Shown here: piece by piece, positions 8,469 through 16,161 of the stretch
Position numbering within the stretch: position 1 is the first letter of the stretch
Layout of the letters: every line of letters begins with the position of its first letter
Virus record (IMG/VR): IMGVR_UViG_3300006923_000008
Coordinates: 1 to 64,000 of that record
Reading direction: 5' to 3' (one strand)
Length of the DNA stretch: 64,000 nucleotides
Origin: a virus
Translations under genes and position numbers: made by a program
Notes under the pieces: generated by a model
The model's database searches: none
The model's input: only the letters and a program-made list of their open reading frames with translations
Told to the model about the DNA's origin: nothing

Positions 8469-8657
8469 ATGAGGTCCGAAAGAGAAGTTTTTCTAAATAT
8501 TAAGGTTACTAACAAGGATACAAACGCAGTTTTTGAACATTCTGGAGTTCCCCTGGACCATGTGGAAAATCTAAAGCTGAATCCTAACCTTAGAGTGGAA
8601 GTTATCGGAAGAGCAAGAAGTGGAAAGAGAAGTGATAAGAACTTTAATAGGCGCTAG
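8469..8657 (+). CDS. Hypothetical protein, 62 aa
   Basis: Small protein of unknown function with a basic C terminus (RARSGKRSDKNFNRR). TAGGAGG at 8456-8462 is correctly spaced for ATG 8469 and too close for ATG 8463. Its 3' end overlaps the start of the exported metallopeptidase-like gene, so the two are probably translationally coupled. Confidence 0.5.
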   Translation: MRSEREVFLNIKVTNKDTNAVFEHSGVPLDHVENLKLNPNLRVEVIGRARSGKRSDKNFNRR

Positions 8658-9246
8658 TATACTTCTTGCTCTAAGTGTTTCTCCGGCTAGCGCAGAGCCC
8701 TATAAATCAAAGTTTATAGGAGATATAGCGACAGAACATATTGTGTCTAAGTCTGTTTCTGTAGCCGGAGAGGCTTTGCCGTATACCGTTTCATATCAGG
8801 CTTATCCGCACTCCTCAAAAAGCAGGCTCCTTGTGGCATATCCTCCGGGAGACATTCACGAGGCCATGGAGGGAATAGTCTTTTTCTATAGGATGTTTGT
8901 AACAGAAACAGTAGGAAGCACGGCTGATTGCAGATATGGATTTAATTTAAATATCTTTATTATAGATAAAGATAAGATGCTATCTGAAGATAGGTTTGCG
9001 GCATACTTTCGTTCAATAGGATGGGGCGGAGGTATTGTATATGCCTTTTATGATACGACTCCAGAGATTAAGGCTAATTCATCTATATTGTTAACTGACT
9101 TGTCTCCTAGGCAGAACTACTTATCTTTAGCACACGAAATGGCCCATTATATGTGGGATAGGCAATGCTTATCCCATCATTACGGAAATGACTCAGAGGC
9201 TTTTGCGAAGAGATTTGAGGCTTATATCAAGAAGAAGACAGAGTAG
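8620..9246 (+). CDS. Exported HExxH metallopeptidase-like protein
   Basis: The N terminus is a textbook signal peptide: basic start, hydrophobic core (TLIGASILLALSV), then a SPASA cleavage site before EP. The C-terminal part holds HEMAHYMWD, an HExxH zinc motif, followed by a Glu-rich helix (SEAFAKRFEAYI). It would act in the periplasm or outside the cell, or be carried there during lysis. GTG 8620 and GTG 8632 are both possible starts; 8632 gives a shorter, more typical signal peptide. It overlaps the preceding small gene. The peptidase family is not identified and the target is unknown. Confidence 0.6.
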   Translation: MEREVIRTLIGASILLALSVSPASAEPYKSKFIGDIATEHIVSKSVSVAGEALPYTVSYQAYPHSSKSRLLVAYPPGDIHEAMEGIVFFYRMFVTETVGSTADCRYGFNLNIFIIDKDKMLSEDRFAAYFRSIGWGGGIVYAFYDTTPEIKANSSILLTDLSPRQNYLSLAHEMAHYMWDRQCLSHHYGNDSEAFAKRFEAYIKKKTE

Positions 9247-9259
9247 ATTGGAGAGAGAC

Positions 9260-9601
9260 ATGACAGAATTTGAAGAATTAGTTGTTGAGAGGCTTGAGGG
9301 GATAGAGCAAAGACTTTCCTCTATAGAAGAGCGATTTGAAGAAGCTACAAGCTTTGCGTCTGATATAATGGGAGAGAAGGACGGAGTATTGGAGTCGTTT
9401 GATTTGGGAGGTTTAGTATCCTCTCTTCTTGGCTCAGGGGCTCAAATTGAGCCTTCTAATGAGGGCTCTGCTGCTCACTCTTTGAGTGAGCTTTCCGGAG
9501 TTCTACAAGGCTTTCGGGACAGACTAGAGGTTGCCAAGCAGGCAATCCTAGATGTATCTGAGGATAGTGCTCCAACAAAGGAGGGCTTGCAAAAAACGTA
9601 A
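9260..9601 (+). CDS. Hypothetical coiled-coil protein, 113 aa
   Basis: Acidic protein with an N-terminal coiled coil (MTEFEELVVERLEGIEQRLS and following heptads) and a second helix near the C terminus. ATG 9260 is preceded by GGAGAGAG; the longer frame overlaps the exported protein. It is the last gene before the promoter-like region at 9602-9775. Function unknown. Confidence 0.5.
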   Translation: MTEFEELVVERLEGIEQRLSSIEERFEEATSFASDIMGEKDGVLESFDLGGLVSSLLGSGAQIEPSNEGSAAHSLSELSGVLQGFRDRLEVAKQAILDVSEDSAPTKEGLQKT

Positions 9602-9611
9602 TATAAATCTG

Positions 9612-9634
9612 CCCTGCACTATATCAGGGCGTGA
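9612..9634 (+). promoter_or_regulatory. Promoter-like motif, copy B
   Basis: CACTATATCAGGGCGTGA (9617-9634) matches copy C in 15 of 18 positions, and its first part is identical to copy A at 4245. GCCCTG/CAGGGC around CACTATAT can form a six-base stem with the TATAT in the loop. It lies in the 174-base gap before the MoxR gene. Confidence 0.4.
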
Positions 9635-9713
9635 GGGATGAGCCCTCGGGTGCTTCAAAAATTTGTTTAAAGATTGAAAATACGCAGCAAAAGATATTGG
9701 AAATATCGCTCTG

Positions 9714-9735
9714 TCCTCACTATATTGGGGCGTGG
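9714..9735 (+). promoter_or_regulatory. Promoter-like motif, copy C
   Basis: CACTATATTGGGGCGTGG (9718-9735) lies 101 bases after copy B and 41 bases before the MoxR start. TATATT would be the -10 element. TTGGAA at 9697-9702, with an 18-base spacer, is a possible -35. Confidence 0.45.
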
Positions 9736-9775
9736 AATCCTCCGCGAATTTGTACAAGCTGTAAGGAGATATACT

Positions 9776-10852
9776 GTGAACATTAGTCAGACCAAAGAGA
9801 TTCTTAAGAACATGCCCAATGATAAGTCTATCATGCTTCACGCGAAGCATGGAGTAGGCAAGTCTTCTGTAGTACGACAAGTTGCCGAAGAACTATCGGC
9901 AGAGTCAGGAGAGGAGTACGGCTTTTGGGACGTAAGGCTTTCTCAGTGCGAAGTTGGTGATATCAAGGGAATGCCTCATAAGGATATCGATAAGGATATC
10001 ATTCGCTTTCTAAAGCAAGAGTGGTGGCCGCGTGCTCAGACTTCAAAGGGAATTCTTTTCTTTGACGAGCTTAACCGCGCATCAAAAGATGTTCTTCAAG
10101 CTGTTTTCGAGATTTGTCTCGACCGCCGCCTTGATGGTGAAAAGCTGCCCGATGGTTGGCGAGTAGTTTCGGCTGTCAACTCGGACGATGATTACGACGT
10201 TGTGGAACTTGACCCGGCGCTCAATGACCGCTGGTTCCACATTGACTTTGATCCCTCTGCTGTAGAGTGGATGGATTGGGCACGGGACAACGGGGTTCAT
10301 AAGGCTGTAGTAGAGTTCGTTAACCGTAACCAGAACCTTCTTGACCCTCCGGTTGGAAACCTGGAGGCTGGCCGAATTTATCCTTCACGTCGAAGTTGGG
10401 TTGCGTTCAGTGACACGCTAACTCATATGGGGCTTGACTCTAGGGCTGAGGACGGAATGCTCACTCAGGTTACGAAGGGATGGCTCGGTCGAGAAATCGC
10501 CGTTATGTTCCAGAAGTTTCTAACGAATGAGTTTTCGCATCTTCGACCGGAAGAAGTCATTGATACCTTCGAGAAGGTCAAGTCGAAGGTTGAGTCTGCC
10601 TGCAATGACATTGAGGTTATCGCCGCTCTGTCAAGGTCCGTTGTTGCGGAGGTTAACAGCCGAAGCCTCACTAAGATGAAGGAAAAGCAGCGGTCTAATC
10701 TGCGCTCTTTCTTCCTGATGCTACCAAATGATGTAGCTTCACAGGCATGGGTTTCTATGCTGGGTGGAAAGAAGACTAAGAAGATCGTAATGGAATGGCA
10801 GTCCGACGAGGACTTCCGCGAGCATCTAAAGCAGATTTATCTCTCAAACTAA
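9776..10852 (+). CDS. MoxR-family AAA+ ATPase
   Basis: A 358-residue AAA+ protein with a Walker A-like HAKHGVGKSS near residue 22 and a Walker B ILFFDELNRA, in which DELNR is typical of MoxR. The sensor region is VVSAVNSDDDYDVVELDPAL, followed by NDRW. MoxR ATPases remodel or load partner proteins and usually work with a von Willebrand A protein; that partner is the next gene. GTG 9776 is chosen because AAGGAG is seven bases upstream; the longer open frame runs through the regulatory repeats. Arginine is mostly encoded by CGN here, whereas most of the window uses AGA/AGG, suggesting selection for high expression or separate ancestry. Confidence 0.85.
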   Translation: MNISQTKEILKNMPNDKSIMLHAKHGVGKSSVVRQVAEELSAESGEEYGFWDVRLSQCEVGDIKGMPHKDIDKDIIRFLKQEWWPRAQTSKGILFFDELNRASKDVLQAVFEICLDRRLDGEKLPDGWRVVSAVNSDDDYDVVELDPALNDRWFHIDFDPSAVEWMDWARDNGVHKAVVEFVNRNQNLLDPPVGNLEAGRIYPSRRSWVAFSDTLTHMGLDSRAEDGMLTQVTKGWLGREIAVMFQKFLTNEFSHLRPEEVIDTFEKVKSKVESACNDIEVIAALSRSVVAEVNSRSLTKMKEKQRSNLRSFFLMLPNDVASQAWVSMLGGKKTKKIVMEWQSDEDFREHLKQIYLSN

Positions 10853-10870
10853 TTTGCTTTAGCCCGCAGG

Positions 10871-10895
10871 CAGGCACGGGGTTATCTGGTGCCTG
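10871..10895 (+). promoter_or_regulatory. Intergenic hairpin
   Basis: CAGGCAC and GTGCCTG form a perfect seven-base stem with an 11-base loop between the ATPase and VWA genes. There is no T tract, so it is not a classical terminator. It may set the ratio or stability of the two halves of the transcript. Confidence 0.4.
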
Positions 10896-10919
10896 AAACA
10901 TCTACTTAATGGAGAACAT

Positions 10920-12056
10920 ATGGCAAACGTAGACGTAAAAAATAAGCTAAACTCAGCTATTTCAAAGCTAGTAGCTTTTCGGCCTCTTTATGGAGAGGTC
11001 TTTCTCTTTTTGAACAAGAAGGAACGAAAGGACCTGCCAACTATGGCGGTTGGAGTAATTCGCCGTGTAGACCTAGCTTTGTACTATAACCCGGATTTCG
11101 TTGCGAAGCTTTCTGCAACGGAGCTTCGAGGAGTGCTGAAGCATGAGGCGCTACACATTCTTCTTCATCACCTGACGCGCTCAAAACATTTTGCGTATAA
11201 CATGAAGGGATATAACCTTGCTGCCGATGCGGCAATCAACTGTCACATTGAAGGACTTCCTGACGGGGCGATTTATCCCGCGACTTTCGGCCTTGAAGAA
11301 AATCAGTCGGCAGAGTGGTACTATGAAAAGCTGAAGAAAGAGGCTGAAGAAAATGAGGATGGATTTGGAGGGCTTGGCGAAAAGTACGGCGAGACTCTAG
11401 ACGACCACTCTATGTGGGAAGACTTCGATGATGATATTGTCGAGGAAAAGATTAGGGGTATTGCCGAAAAGGCGATTAAGGCTCAGGAGAAGAAGGGCTG
11501 GGGGAATATTGCGGGTGGTATTGCCGCGCAAATTATCGCGGCCAATAAGCCTGTAGTTAACTGGAAGAAGGAAGTTCGCTGGTTTATCAACAAGCTTGTA
11601 ATGATGGGACGAAGGAACACTCGTATGCGTCCTAACCGACGTTATGGCTTTACTTCTCCTGGCTCAAAGAGGAACTATACGAGCCGTCTGCTCGTAGCGT
11701 TTGATACTTCGGGCTCTGTTTCTGATAAGCAGCTAGAATACTTTGCGACAGAATTAAACGGAATGATTGATCACGTTGAGGTTGATTTTATTCAGTTTGA
11801 TACGCAGGTATACGGAAAGCCTCAGCCTTTTTCTAAGAAGAAGTCCTCAATTGCTATCAAGGGACGTGGAGGAACTTGCTTCGCTCCAGTTATCCAGATG
11901 GTTGATGAGCTGAAGTACGATGGTCTTGCTGTGTTTACAGACGGTTATGCTCCATTTCCAGACAAGCCGAAGGCTCGTGTTCTATGGGCCGTATGTAAGC
12001 AGGACGAGGGTGTAAACTTTCCTTACGGCAAAAAGGTCGTAATCGAACAAAAGTAG
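10920..12056 (+). CDS. DUF2201-type putative metallopeptidase with VWA-like domain
   Basis: The N-terminal half carries HEALH at residues 75-79 followed by LLHH, the pattern of the DUF2201 N-terminal metallopeptidase-like domain. The C-terminal half has DTSGS at 262-266, a MIDAS-type DxSxS metal site, then GRGGT and FTDGY as in VWA-like domains. It pairs with the MoxR ATPase upstream, as in bacterial MoxR/VWA modules. The likely role is ATPase-driven assembly, maturation or removal of a protein complex; the substrate is unknown. Codon use (CGN arginine) matches the ATPase gene and differs from most of the window. ATG 10920 follows GGAG. Confidence 0.8.
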   Translation: MANVDVKNKLNSAISKLVAFRPLYGEVFLFLNKKERKDLPTMAVGVIRRVDLALYYNPDFVAKLSATELRGVLKHEALHILLHHLTRSKHFAYNMKGYNLAADAAINCHIEGLPDGAIYPATFGLEENQSAEWYYEKLKKEAEENEDGFGGLGEKYGETLDDHSMWEDFDDDIVEEKIRGIAEKAIKAQEKKGWGNIAGGIAAQIIAANKPVVNWKKEVRWFINKLVMMGRRNTRMRPNRRYGFTSPGSKRNYTSRLLVAFDTSGSVSDKQLEYFATELNGMIDHVEVDFIQFDTQVYGKPQPFSKKKSSIAIKGRGGTCFAPVIQMVDELKYDGLAVFTDGYAPFPDKPKARVLWAVCKQDEGVNFPYGKKVVIEQK

Positions 12057-12067
12057 CGAAAACAATA

Positions 12068-12131
12068 AGCCGGAAACAAGCTTCTGGCTCAGGAAGAGGG
12101 CAAAGGGGTATCTCTTTGTCCTCTTTTTTTT
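12068..12131 (+). terminator. Tandem hairpins with rho-independent terminator
   Basis: A first stem (AGCCGGAA/TTCTGGCT, 12068-12089) is followed by AGAGGGCAAAG/CTTTGTCCTCT (12095-12124) and eight T residues. It ends the MoxR/VWA transcript. The T tract runs into the TGGAG ribosome site of the next gene, so no space is left for a promoter downstream of it. Confidence 0.85.
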
Positions 12132-12141
12132 GGAGAATTTA

Positions 12142-13335
12142 ATGATTCATGAGATTTCAAAAACCCATAGTCGCATAGCCACTGTTATGGTTGCGTTTAA
12201 TGCAGGGTCACGAGTTGAGTCTAGAGGAAAGTATAGTTCTGGAATGGCCCATATGCTTGAGCACTCTTTATTTAAGGGGACGGCAACAAGAACGGCATCG
12301 GAGATTCAGAGGAAGATAGGGTTTTTGGGAGGATCATCTAACGCATTTACCTCGCATGAGGCAGTAGTATATTTTATCACGGTCCCTTATGAGAACCTAG
12401 AGCCTTGCGTAGAGATTTTGTCGGATATGGTTTTTAATCCGATTTTTCCAGAGGAAGAGATTCTGAGGGAGATTGAGGTTGTTAAAGAGGAGGAGATTTC
12501 TTCTCTGGATAGTGTATCCTCATATATGTGGAATATGTTTTCGGAAAGCTTTTTCGACAATTATCTAACAACTCCTGTTATTGGAACTCAGGAGTCTATC
12601 TCTAAGTTTTCTGTAGATGAGATTAAGCGCTTTCACTCTCAGTTCTGTAATAGAAAAGACGCGATTGTCTCTATCTGCAGCAATCTAAAGAAGAAGGATA
12701 TGAAGAACTTGTTGAATCGATACTTCGGAAGGGCCACTGGCAAGACGAGAAATCCCTATAAATTTAAAGAGTCTGGTTATATGGGCAAGCGATATGGAGA
12801 GCTAGAGAAGGGCGGCATTGAACATGCATATGTTTGGCTTGGAATGCCGTCAAAGCCTACTGGATCTGAACTTCGCAGTTCTATGATGGTATTGACAACC
12901 ATTTTAGGACGAGGAATGGACTCTAGGCTGTTCGAAGAAGTAAGGGAAAAGAGTGGTCTTGTGTATTCTATTTCTGCTGGAACAACAGATTTTCAGGGAG
13001 GCGGAGCTTCTATGGTAGAGTTCTCAACAAGGGAAGAGAACATAACTCCGGCAATAGAAATTGTCGGAAAAGAGCTTTCTAGAGTTAAGGCGAACATGCC
13101 AAGTGCAGAAGAGGTTCAGAGGGCCAAGAACAAGATTAGGTCTTCATTCTATTCTGCGATGGAAGATAGTTATAGTCTGGCATATTGGGCGGTTAAGCGT
13201 AGGCTTAGCGGACTTCCTTCTATTGAAGACTATATCTCTGGAGTAGAGGCGGTTACTCCGGCCGATGTTTCTGAGGCGGCTGTAGAAATCTTTGATCAAG
13301 AAAAGCAGTTCACTGTTATTTGTCGGGGAACGTGA
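12142..13335 (+). CDS. M16-family (insulinase-like) zinc peptidase
   Basis: This 397-residue protein shows the inverted zinc motif HMLEH at residues 37-41 and the typical M16 neighbourhood (AHMLEHSLFKGT, FGGSSNAFTSHE-like). A second inactive-type half contains GLVYSISAGT. Family members degrade peptides in a clam-shell chamber, often as dimers of single 400-residue subunits like this one. ATG 12142 is chosen over an in-frame TTG at 12130 that overlaps the ribosome site TGGAG. It lacks a signal peptide, so it should act in the host cytoplasm. An M16 peptidase is unusual in a phage. Confidence 0.85.
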   Translation: MIHEISKTHSRIATVMVAFNAGSRVESRGKYSSGMAHMLEHSLFKGTATRTASEIQRKIGFLGGSSNAFTSHEAVVYFITVPYENLEPCVEILSDMVFNPIFPEEEILREIEVVKEEEISSLDSVSSYMWNMFSESFFDNYLTTPVIGTQESISKFSVDEIKRFHSQFCNRKDAIVSICSNLKKKDMKNLLNRYFGRATGKTRNPYKFKESGYMGKRYGELEKGGIEHAYVWLGMPSKPTGSELRSSMMVLTTILGRGMDSRLFEEVREKSGLVYSISAGTTDFQGGGASMVEFSTREENITPAIEIVGKELSRVKANMPSAEEVQRAKNKIRSSFYSAMEDSYSLAYWAVKRRLSGLPSIEDYISGVEAVTPADVSEAAVEIFDQEKQFTVICRGT

Positions 13336-13526
13336 TGAAGGACTGTTGGCTATTTGTTTTTGCGACAGCGCCAGATTATCCCGTAGTTATTATGGCAGTT
13401 TTCCCTCCAGAAATGTTAGAGGAAGCCATCGAATATAGAGACAAAGCATCAGGATATAGGACGCTTAGAAAGGCCCCCTGGAGACTTGGCCCTCTGCCGA
13501 GTTACTCAGAGACATTAGAGGTTTGA
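13335..13526 (+). CDS. Hypothetical protein, 63 aa
   Basis: Small protein whose ATG overlaps the stop of the M16 gene (TGATG), so translation is probably coupled. It begins MKDCWLFVFATAPDYPVVIM and has a Pro-rich C terminus. Not recognised; it may be a small partner of the peptidase. Confidence 0.5.
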   Translation: MKDCWLFVFATAPDYPVVIMAVFPPEMLEEAIEYRDKASGYRTLRKAPWRLGPLPSYSETLEV

Positions 13527-13541
13527 TAAAAAATGAAGTTA

Positions 13542-13645
13542 CCCCGCTTGTAGCGGGCGGGCCGAAAGGCGCGGTTAGGTGGGTGGTTGCCTAGCCAAAT
13601 ATTTAGAATAAATTAATGTGAAGATTTTGCCCGGCGCCCGCGGGG
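13542..13645 (+). promoter_or_regulatory. GC-rich structured leader upstream of thyX
   Basis: This non-coding stretch is far more GC-rich than its surroundings and folds on inspection. GCC-GAAA-GGC (13561-13570) is a GNRA hairpin. GGTTAGG/CCTAGCC (13573-13579 with 13590-13596) is a seven-pair stem with a ten-base loop. CCCCGC (13542-13547) can pair with GCGGGG (13640-13645), closing the domain just before the ribosome site. That layout suits a riboswitch or another cis-acting RNA controlling ThyX. It matches no riboswitch consensus that I know. Confidence 0.4.
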
Positions 13646-13659
13646 GAAGGAAGTTTAGT

Positions 13660-14307
13660 ATGACTCATGAAAATAGCGTAGAATTAATTGGCGTTTATGG
13701 AAACGACCTGACCCATGCTTGCTCCGCTTGGACAAGTACAAACAGAGAGCTAACGCCCAAGAAACTAGGAAGGGTTGATAAGCTACTACGTATGCTTGCA
13801 ACAGAATTTCATCATACTCCTTTCGAGAAGTCTAGTTTACACTTCTTGATTACAACGGATATTGCATCGCACATCCACCTTCTAAAGCATCGCTCTGGCG
13901 TTTCGCTGAATGCAGAATCTTCCCGATATAAGGAGTTTACAGAGGACAAATATTACGTTCCAAGCGATTGGCCGATAAGTCAGCAGTGCGCCTTGAGAGC
14001 TCATGTGGAAGAGTCATATTTAAGATACCATTCTTGCATTAAACGGCTGGAAAAGGCTGGAATCTCAAGAAAGAGAGCTAAAGAAAGTGCCAGATTTTAT
14101 CTCCCATATGGAATTCAGATAACTTCTGATGTTATGTTTAATTGGAGGTCGTTCGCTCACTTTCAAAATCTAAGAAATGATGAGCACGCACAAGTAGAGA
14201 TAAGGGAAATTGCAGAGAAAATGCTTGCGTTAGTTGAGGAGGAAGGAAGCTTTCCGCTTACTATAGATGCTATGCGGGCGGCTGGAATGCTGCCAGAAAA
14301 GGCTTAG
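13660..14307 (+). CDS. thyX: Flavin-dependent thymidylate synthase ThyX
   Basis: ThyX makes dTMP from dUMP with methylene-tetrahydrofolate and FAD. The 215-residue product carries the ThyX signature as HRSGVSLNAESSRY near residues 77-90, plus EFHHTPFEKSSLHF and a C-terminal region with RNDEHAQVEIRE. ATG 13660 follows GGAAGG; the longer GTG frame from 13618 would run through the structured leader. It supplies thymidylate for phage DNA synthesis and fits with the purine genes in this window. ThyX is common in large phages. Confidence 0.92.
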   Translation: MTHENSVELIGVYGNDLTHACSAWTSTNRELTPKKLGRVDKLLRMLATEFHHTPFEKSSLHFLITTDIASHIHLLKHRSGVSLNAESSRYKEFTEDKYYVPSDWPISQQCALRAHVEESYLRYHSCIKRLEKAGISRKRAKESARFYLPYGIQITSDVMFNWRSFAHFQNLRNDEHAQVEIREIAEKMLALVEEEGSFPLTIDAMRAAGMLPEKA

Positions 14308-14311
14308 AGCA

Positions 14312-14551
14312 GTGAGCAGCAGGCACGAATTTGACGGCCAAAAGGTCTTGGGCGATCACTGCAATCGTTGCAGCAAGACTGTAAAGTGGTTTCATATTCC
14401 AGACTCACTCGCGTCCGCGTGCAAAGAGTGTGGCTTTGTTCGCATCGGCAGCGGAAGAAAGAATGAAGATGGAGTCAGGGAGTATGAGGCAGGCCCGACT
14501 GTTCAAGAGTGGCTCAAAGATAGTTACGGAGATAAGAAAGCAGGGAAATAA
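14312..14551 (+). CDS. Small zinc-ribbon protein
   Basis: A 79-residue protein with two Cys pairs, CNRC near residue 16 and CKEC near 37, spaced as in a zinc ribbon. The end is polar and acidic. The start is uncertain: GTG 14312 is just past the thyX stop, while an in-frame ATG lies inside thyX at 14267. Such small ribbons often bind nucleic acid or protein; no specific role is evident. Confidence 0.5.
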   Translation: MSSRHEFDGQKVLGDHCNRCSKTVKWFHIPDSLASACKECGFVRIGSGRKNEDGVREYEAGPTVQEWLKDSYGDKKAGK

Positions 14552-15261
14552 TGGCGTCTACAGAATACAGAATTGACTATGATGAGTTAGACTTTGTTTC
14601 GAAGTTAGCGGAGACTCCCATACTACTTGATAAGAAGCAGAGGCTTCTTGCTAATTCATATATTAAAAAACCATATCTTAAAAAATGGAAGAAAAAAGAT
14701 ATGAAGAGTCTCCTTGGTTTCTCTATAGAGCGAGTTATTTTAACTTTAAAACAAATGCTTGACGAGAAAGACCTGATAACGCAAGAGGGGAAGAGAGTTT
14801 CTGATGAAGTCGAGAAGTATATGATGAAAAATAAGCTTGAGTCATTTCTGCTTGACTCGAAAGAGCATGGAAGAGTCCTTGTCCGCTTTAAGAGAGGCCG
14901 GTATGAGAGGCATCCAATAACATACCGCTCTTATCCAGGGAAGAACAAAGTGATTAATGGAAAAGAATACTATATTCTGACCGATGATCTTCCAGACAAA
15001 GTCGGGACTGCTCCTATAATTGAGGAGTTGATTTCGAGAAAAGACGTCTGGACGAATTTCTTCAAGAAATACATTGGGCTTAAAAAGAATATTTATTTCT
15101 TTCTTGGAATTGAGACTCCTAATGGGTGTGATCACCCTCCGGAGGCTATGGGGCCGGTTGTATTAGGCGGCCTTGGTGAAGGGCTTATAATCACCCCTTC
15201 TAAAAGAGCTTATGCGGAGCCCAGGATTATAAGGACAAAAGATGTCACGATTAAGCTATAA
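14551..15261 (+). CDS. Hypothetical protein, 236 aa
   Basis: Not recognised. The start overlaps the previous stop (TAATG). It is a highly charged, Lys-rich protein with a helical N-terminal half (KKPYLKKWKKKDMKSLL near residues 40-56). A more beta-rich C-terminal half contains RYERHPITYRSYPGKNK and Gly-rich turns. There are no membrane segments. Confidence 0.5.
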   Translation: MASTEYRIDYDELDFVSKLAETPILLDKKQRLLANSYIKKPYLKKWKKKDMKSLLGFSIERVILTLKQMLDEKDLITQEGKRVSDEVEKYMMKNKLESFLLDSKEHGRVLVRFKRGRYERHPITYRSYPGKNKVINGKEYYILTDDLPDKVGTAPIIEELISRKDVWTNFFKKYIGLKKNIYFFLGIETPNGCDHPPEAMGPVVLGGLGEGLIITPSKRAYAEPRIIRTKDVTIKL

Positions 15262-15565
15262 AAGTTTTTTGTGTAAAACGTGTGGAATTCCTATAAATCC
15301 ATCAGTTATGACTAACAGCAGGGAGATTGCCTATCAGGAGGGTCCGAATGGGTTGCGGAAGACGCCGGCTATTGTGGCCTCATGTGAGAGCGGACACGTT
15401 GGTGTGTTCCCGATGTTTCAGGCGGTAGAAGCTTATATGAAATATATAAGCGAAATTACGCCCTTTTATGTAGGCCGTGTAAAGTGGGTCAAACATTTTA
15501 TTCTAAAGGAGAAGATTCTTACTCCAGAGGAAGTGCGGCTTGCAGAAGTTTGTGAGCGTGATTAA
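15242..15565 (+). CDS. Hypothetical protein, 107 aa
   Basis: Overlaps the preceding gene by 20 bases. The N terminus holds a CKTC pair (near residue 11) and a later CESGH (near 48), which could form a zinc site. The remainder is amphipathic. Not recognised; probably co-translated with its neighbours. Confidence 0.5.
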   Translation: MSRLSYKSFLCKTCGIPINPSVMTNSREIAYQEGPNGLRKTPAIVASCESGHVGVFPMFQAVEAYMKYISEITPFYVGRVKWVKHFILKEKILTPEEVRLAEVCERD

Positions 15566-15593
15566 AATATTGATAAATTTTAGGAAAAATTAA

Positions 15594-16160
15594 ATGGACA
15601 ACACGGTAATTCCGGCCCCAAAGCAGAGAAATCTTTATCTTCCAGATCAGGTTACTCAAAAAACGATGAATGATCTTACGAAAAATATTGTCATGATTAA
15701 TGAGCATGATGTTTTTCTCAAGAAGACATATAAGATTCATAATATCAAATATAAGCTAAATCCTATTAAGATTTACATTGACTCTTATGGCGGGGCAGTC
15801 TATCAGTGTCTTGGCCTCTTGGGTGTCATGGAGAAAAGTAGGACCCCGATTCATACGATTGTGACCGGCGCAGCTATGTCTTGTGGCTTTATGATTTTGA
15901 TATCTGGACATAAGCGCTTTGGCTATTCTCAATCAACTCCGCTATATCATCAGGTTTCTACAGGCTTTTACGGAACGATAAAAGGCATGGAAGAAAAAGT
16001 CAAGGAAAGCAAGCGACTTCAGCATAAGATTGAAGAAATAACTTTAAATAGAACAAAGATTACCAAGAAGAAGCTAAAGAAGGTTATGAAGAATAAATTC
16101 GATTGGTTTATGACTGCGGAAGAGGCTTTGCTTCTTGGCGTCATAGATGAGATTCTGTAA
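15594..16160 (+). CDS. clpP: ClpP-like serine protease
   Basis: The 188-residue product has the crotonase-like ClpP fold pattern: IYIDSYGGAVYQCLG (near residues 60-74), the nucleophile in TGAAMSCGF (Ser96), the catalytic His in YHQVS (His119) and Asp170 in DWFMTAEEALLLGVIDEIL. ClpP forms tetradecamers fed by AAA+ unfoldases. In phages, related proteins mature the prohead or act as accessory proteases. No ClpX-like gene is nearby, so it may use host unfoldases or act alone. Spacing and gene order do not place it in a head-assembly cluster. Confidence 0.85.
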   Translation: MDNTVIPAPKQRNLYLPDQVTQKTMNDLTKNIVMINEHDVFLKKTYKIHNIKYKLNPIKIYIDSYGGAVYQCLGLLGVMEKSRTPIHTIVTGAAMSCGFMILISGHKRFGYSQSTPLYHQVSTGFYGTIKGMEEKVKESKRLQHKIEEITLNRTKITKKKLKKVMKNKFDWFMTAEEALLLGVIDEIL

Positions 16161-16161
16161 G

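Noticed and set aside
13542-13645. tRNA or hammerhead ribozyme in the thyX leader
   Set aside because: No T-arm GGTTC sequence or anticodon arm is present, and the CUGAUGA core of a hammerhead is missing although a GAAA loop exists.
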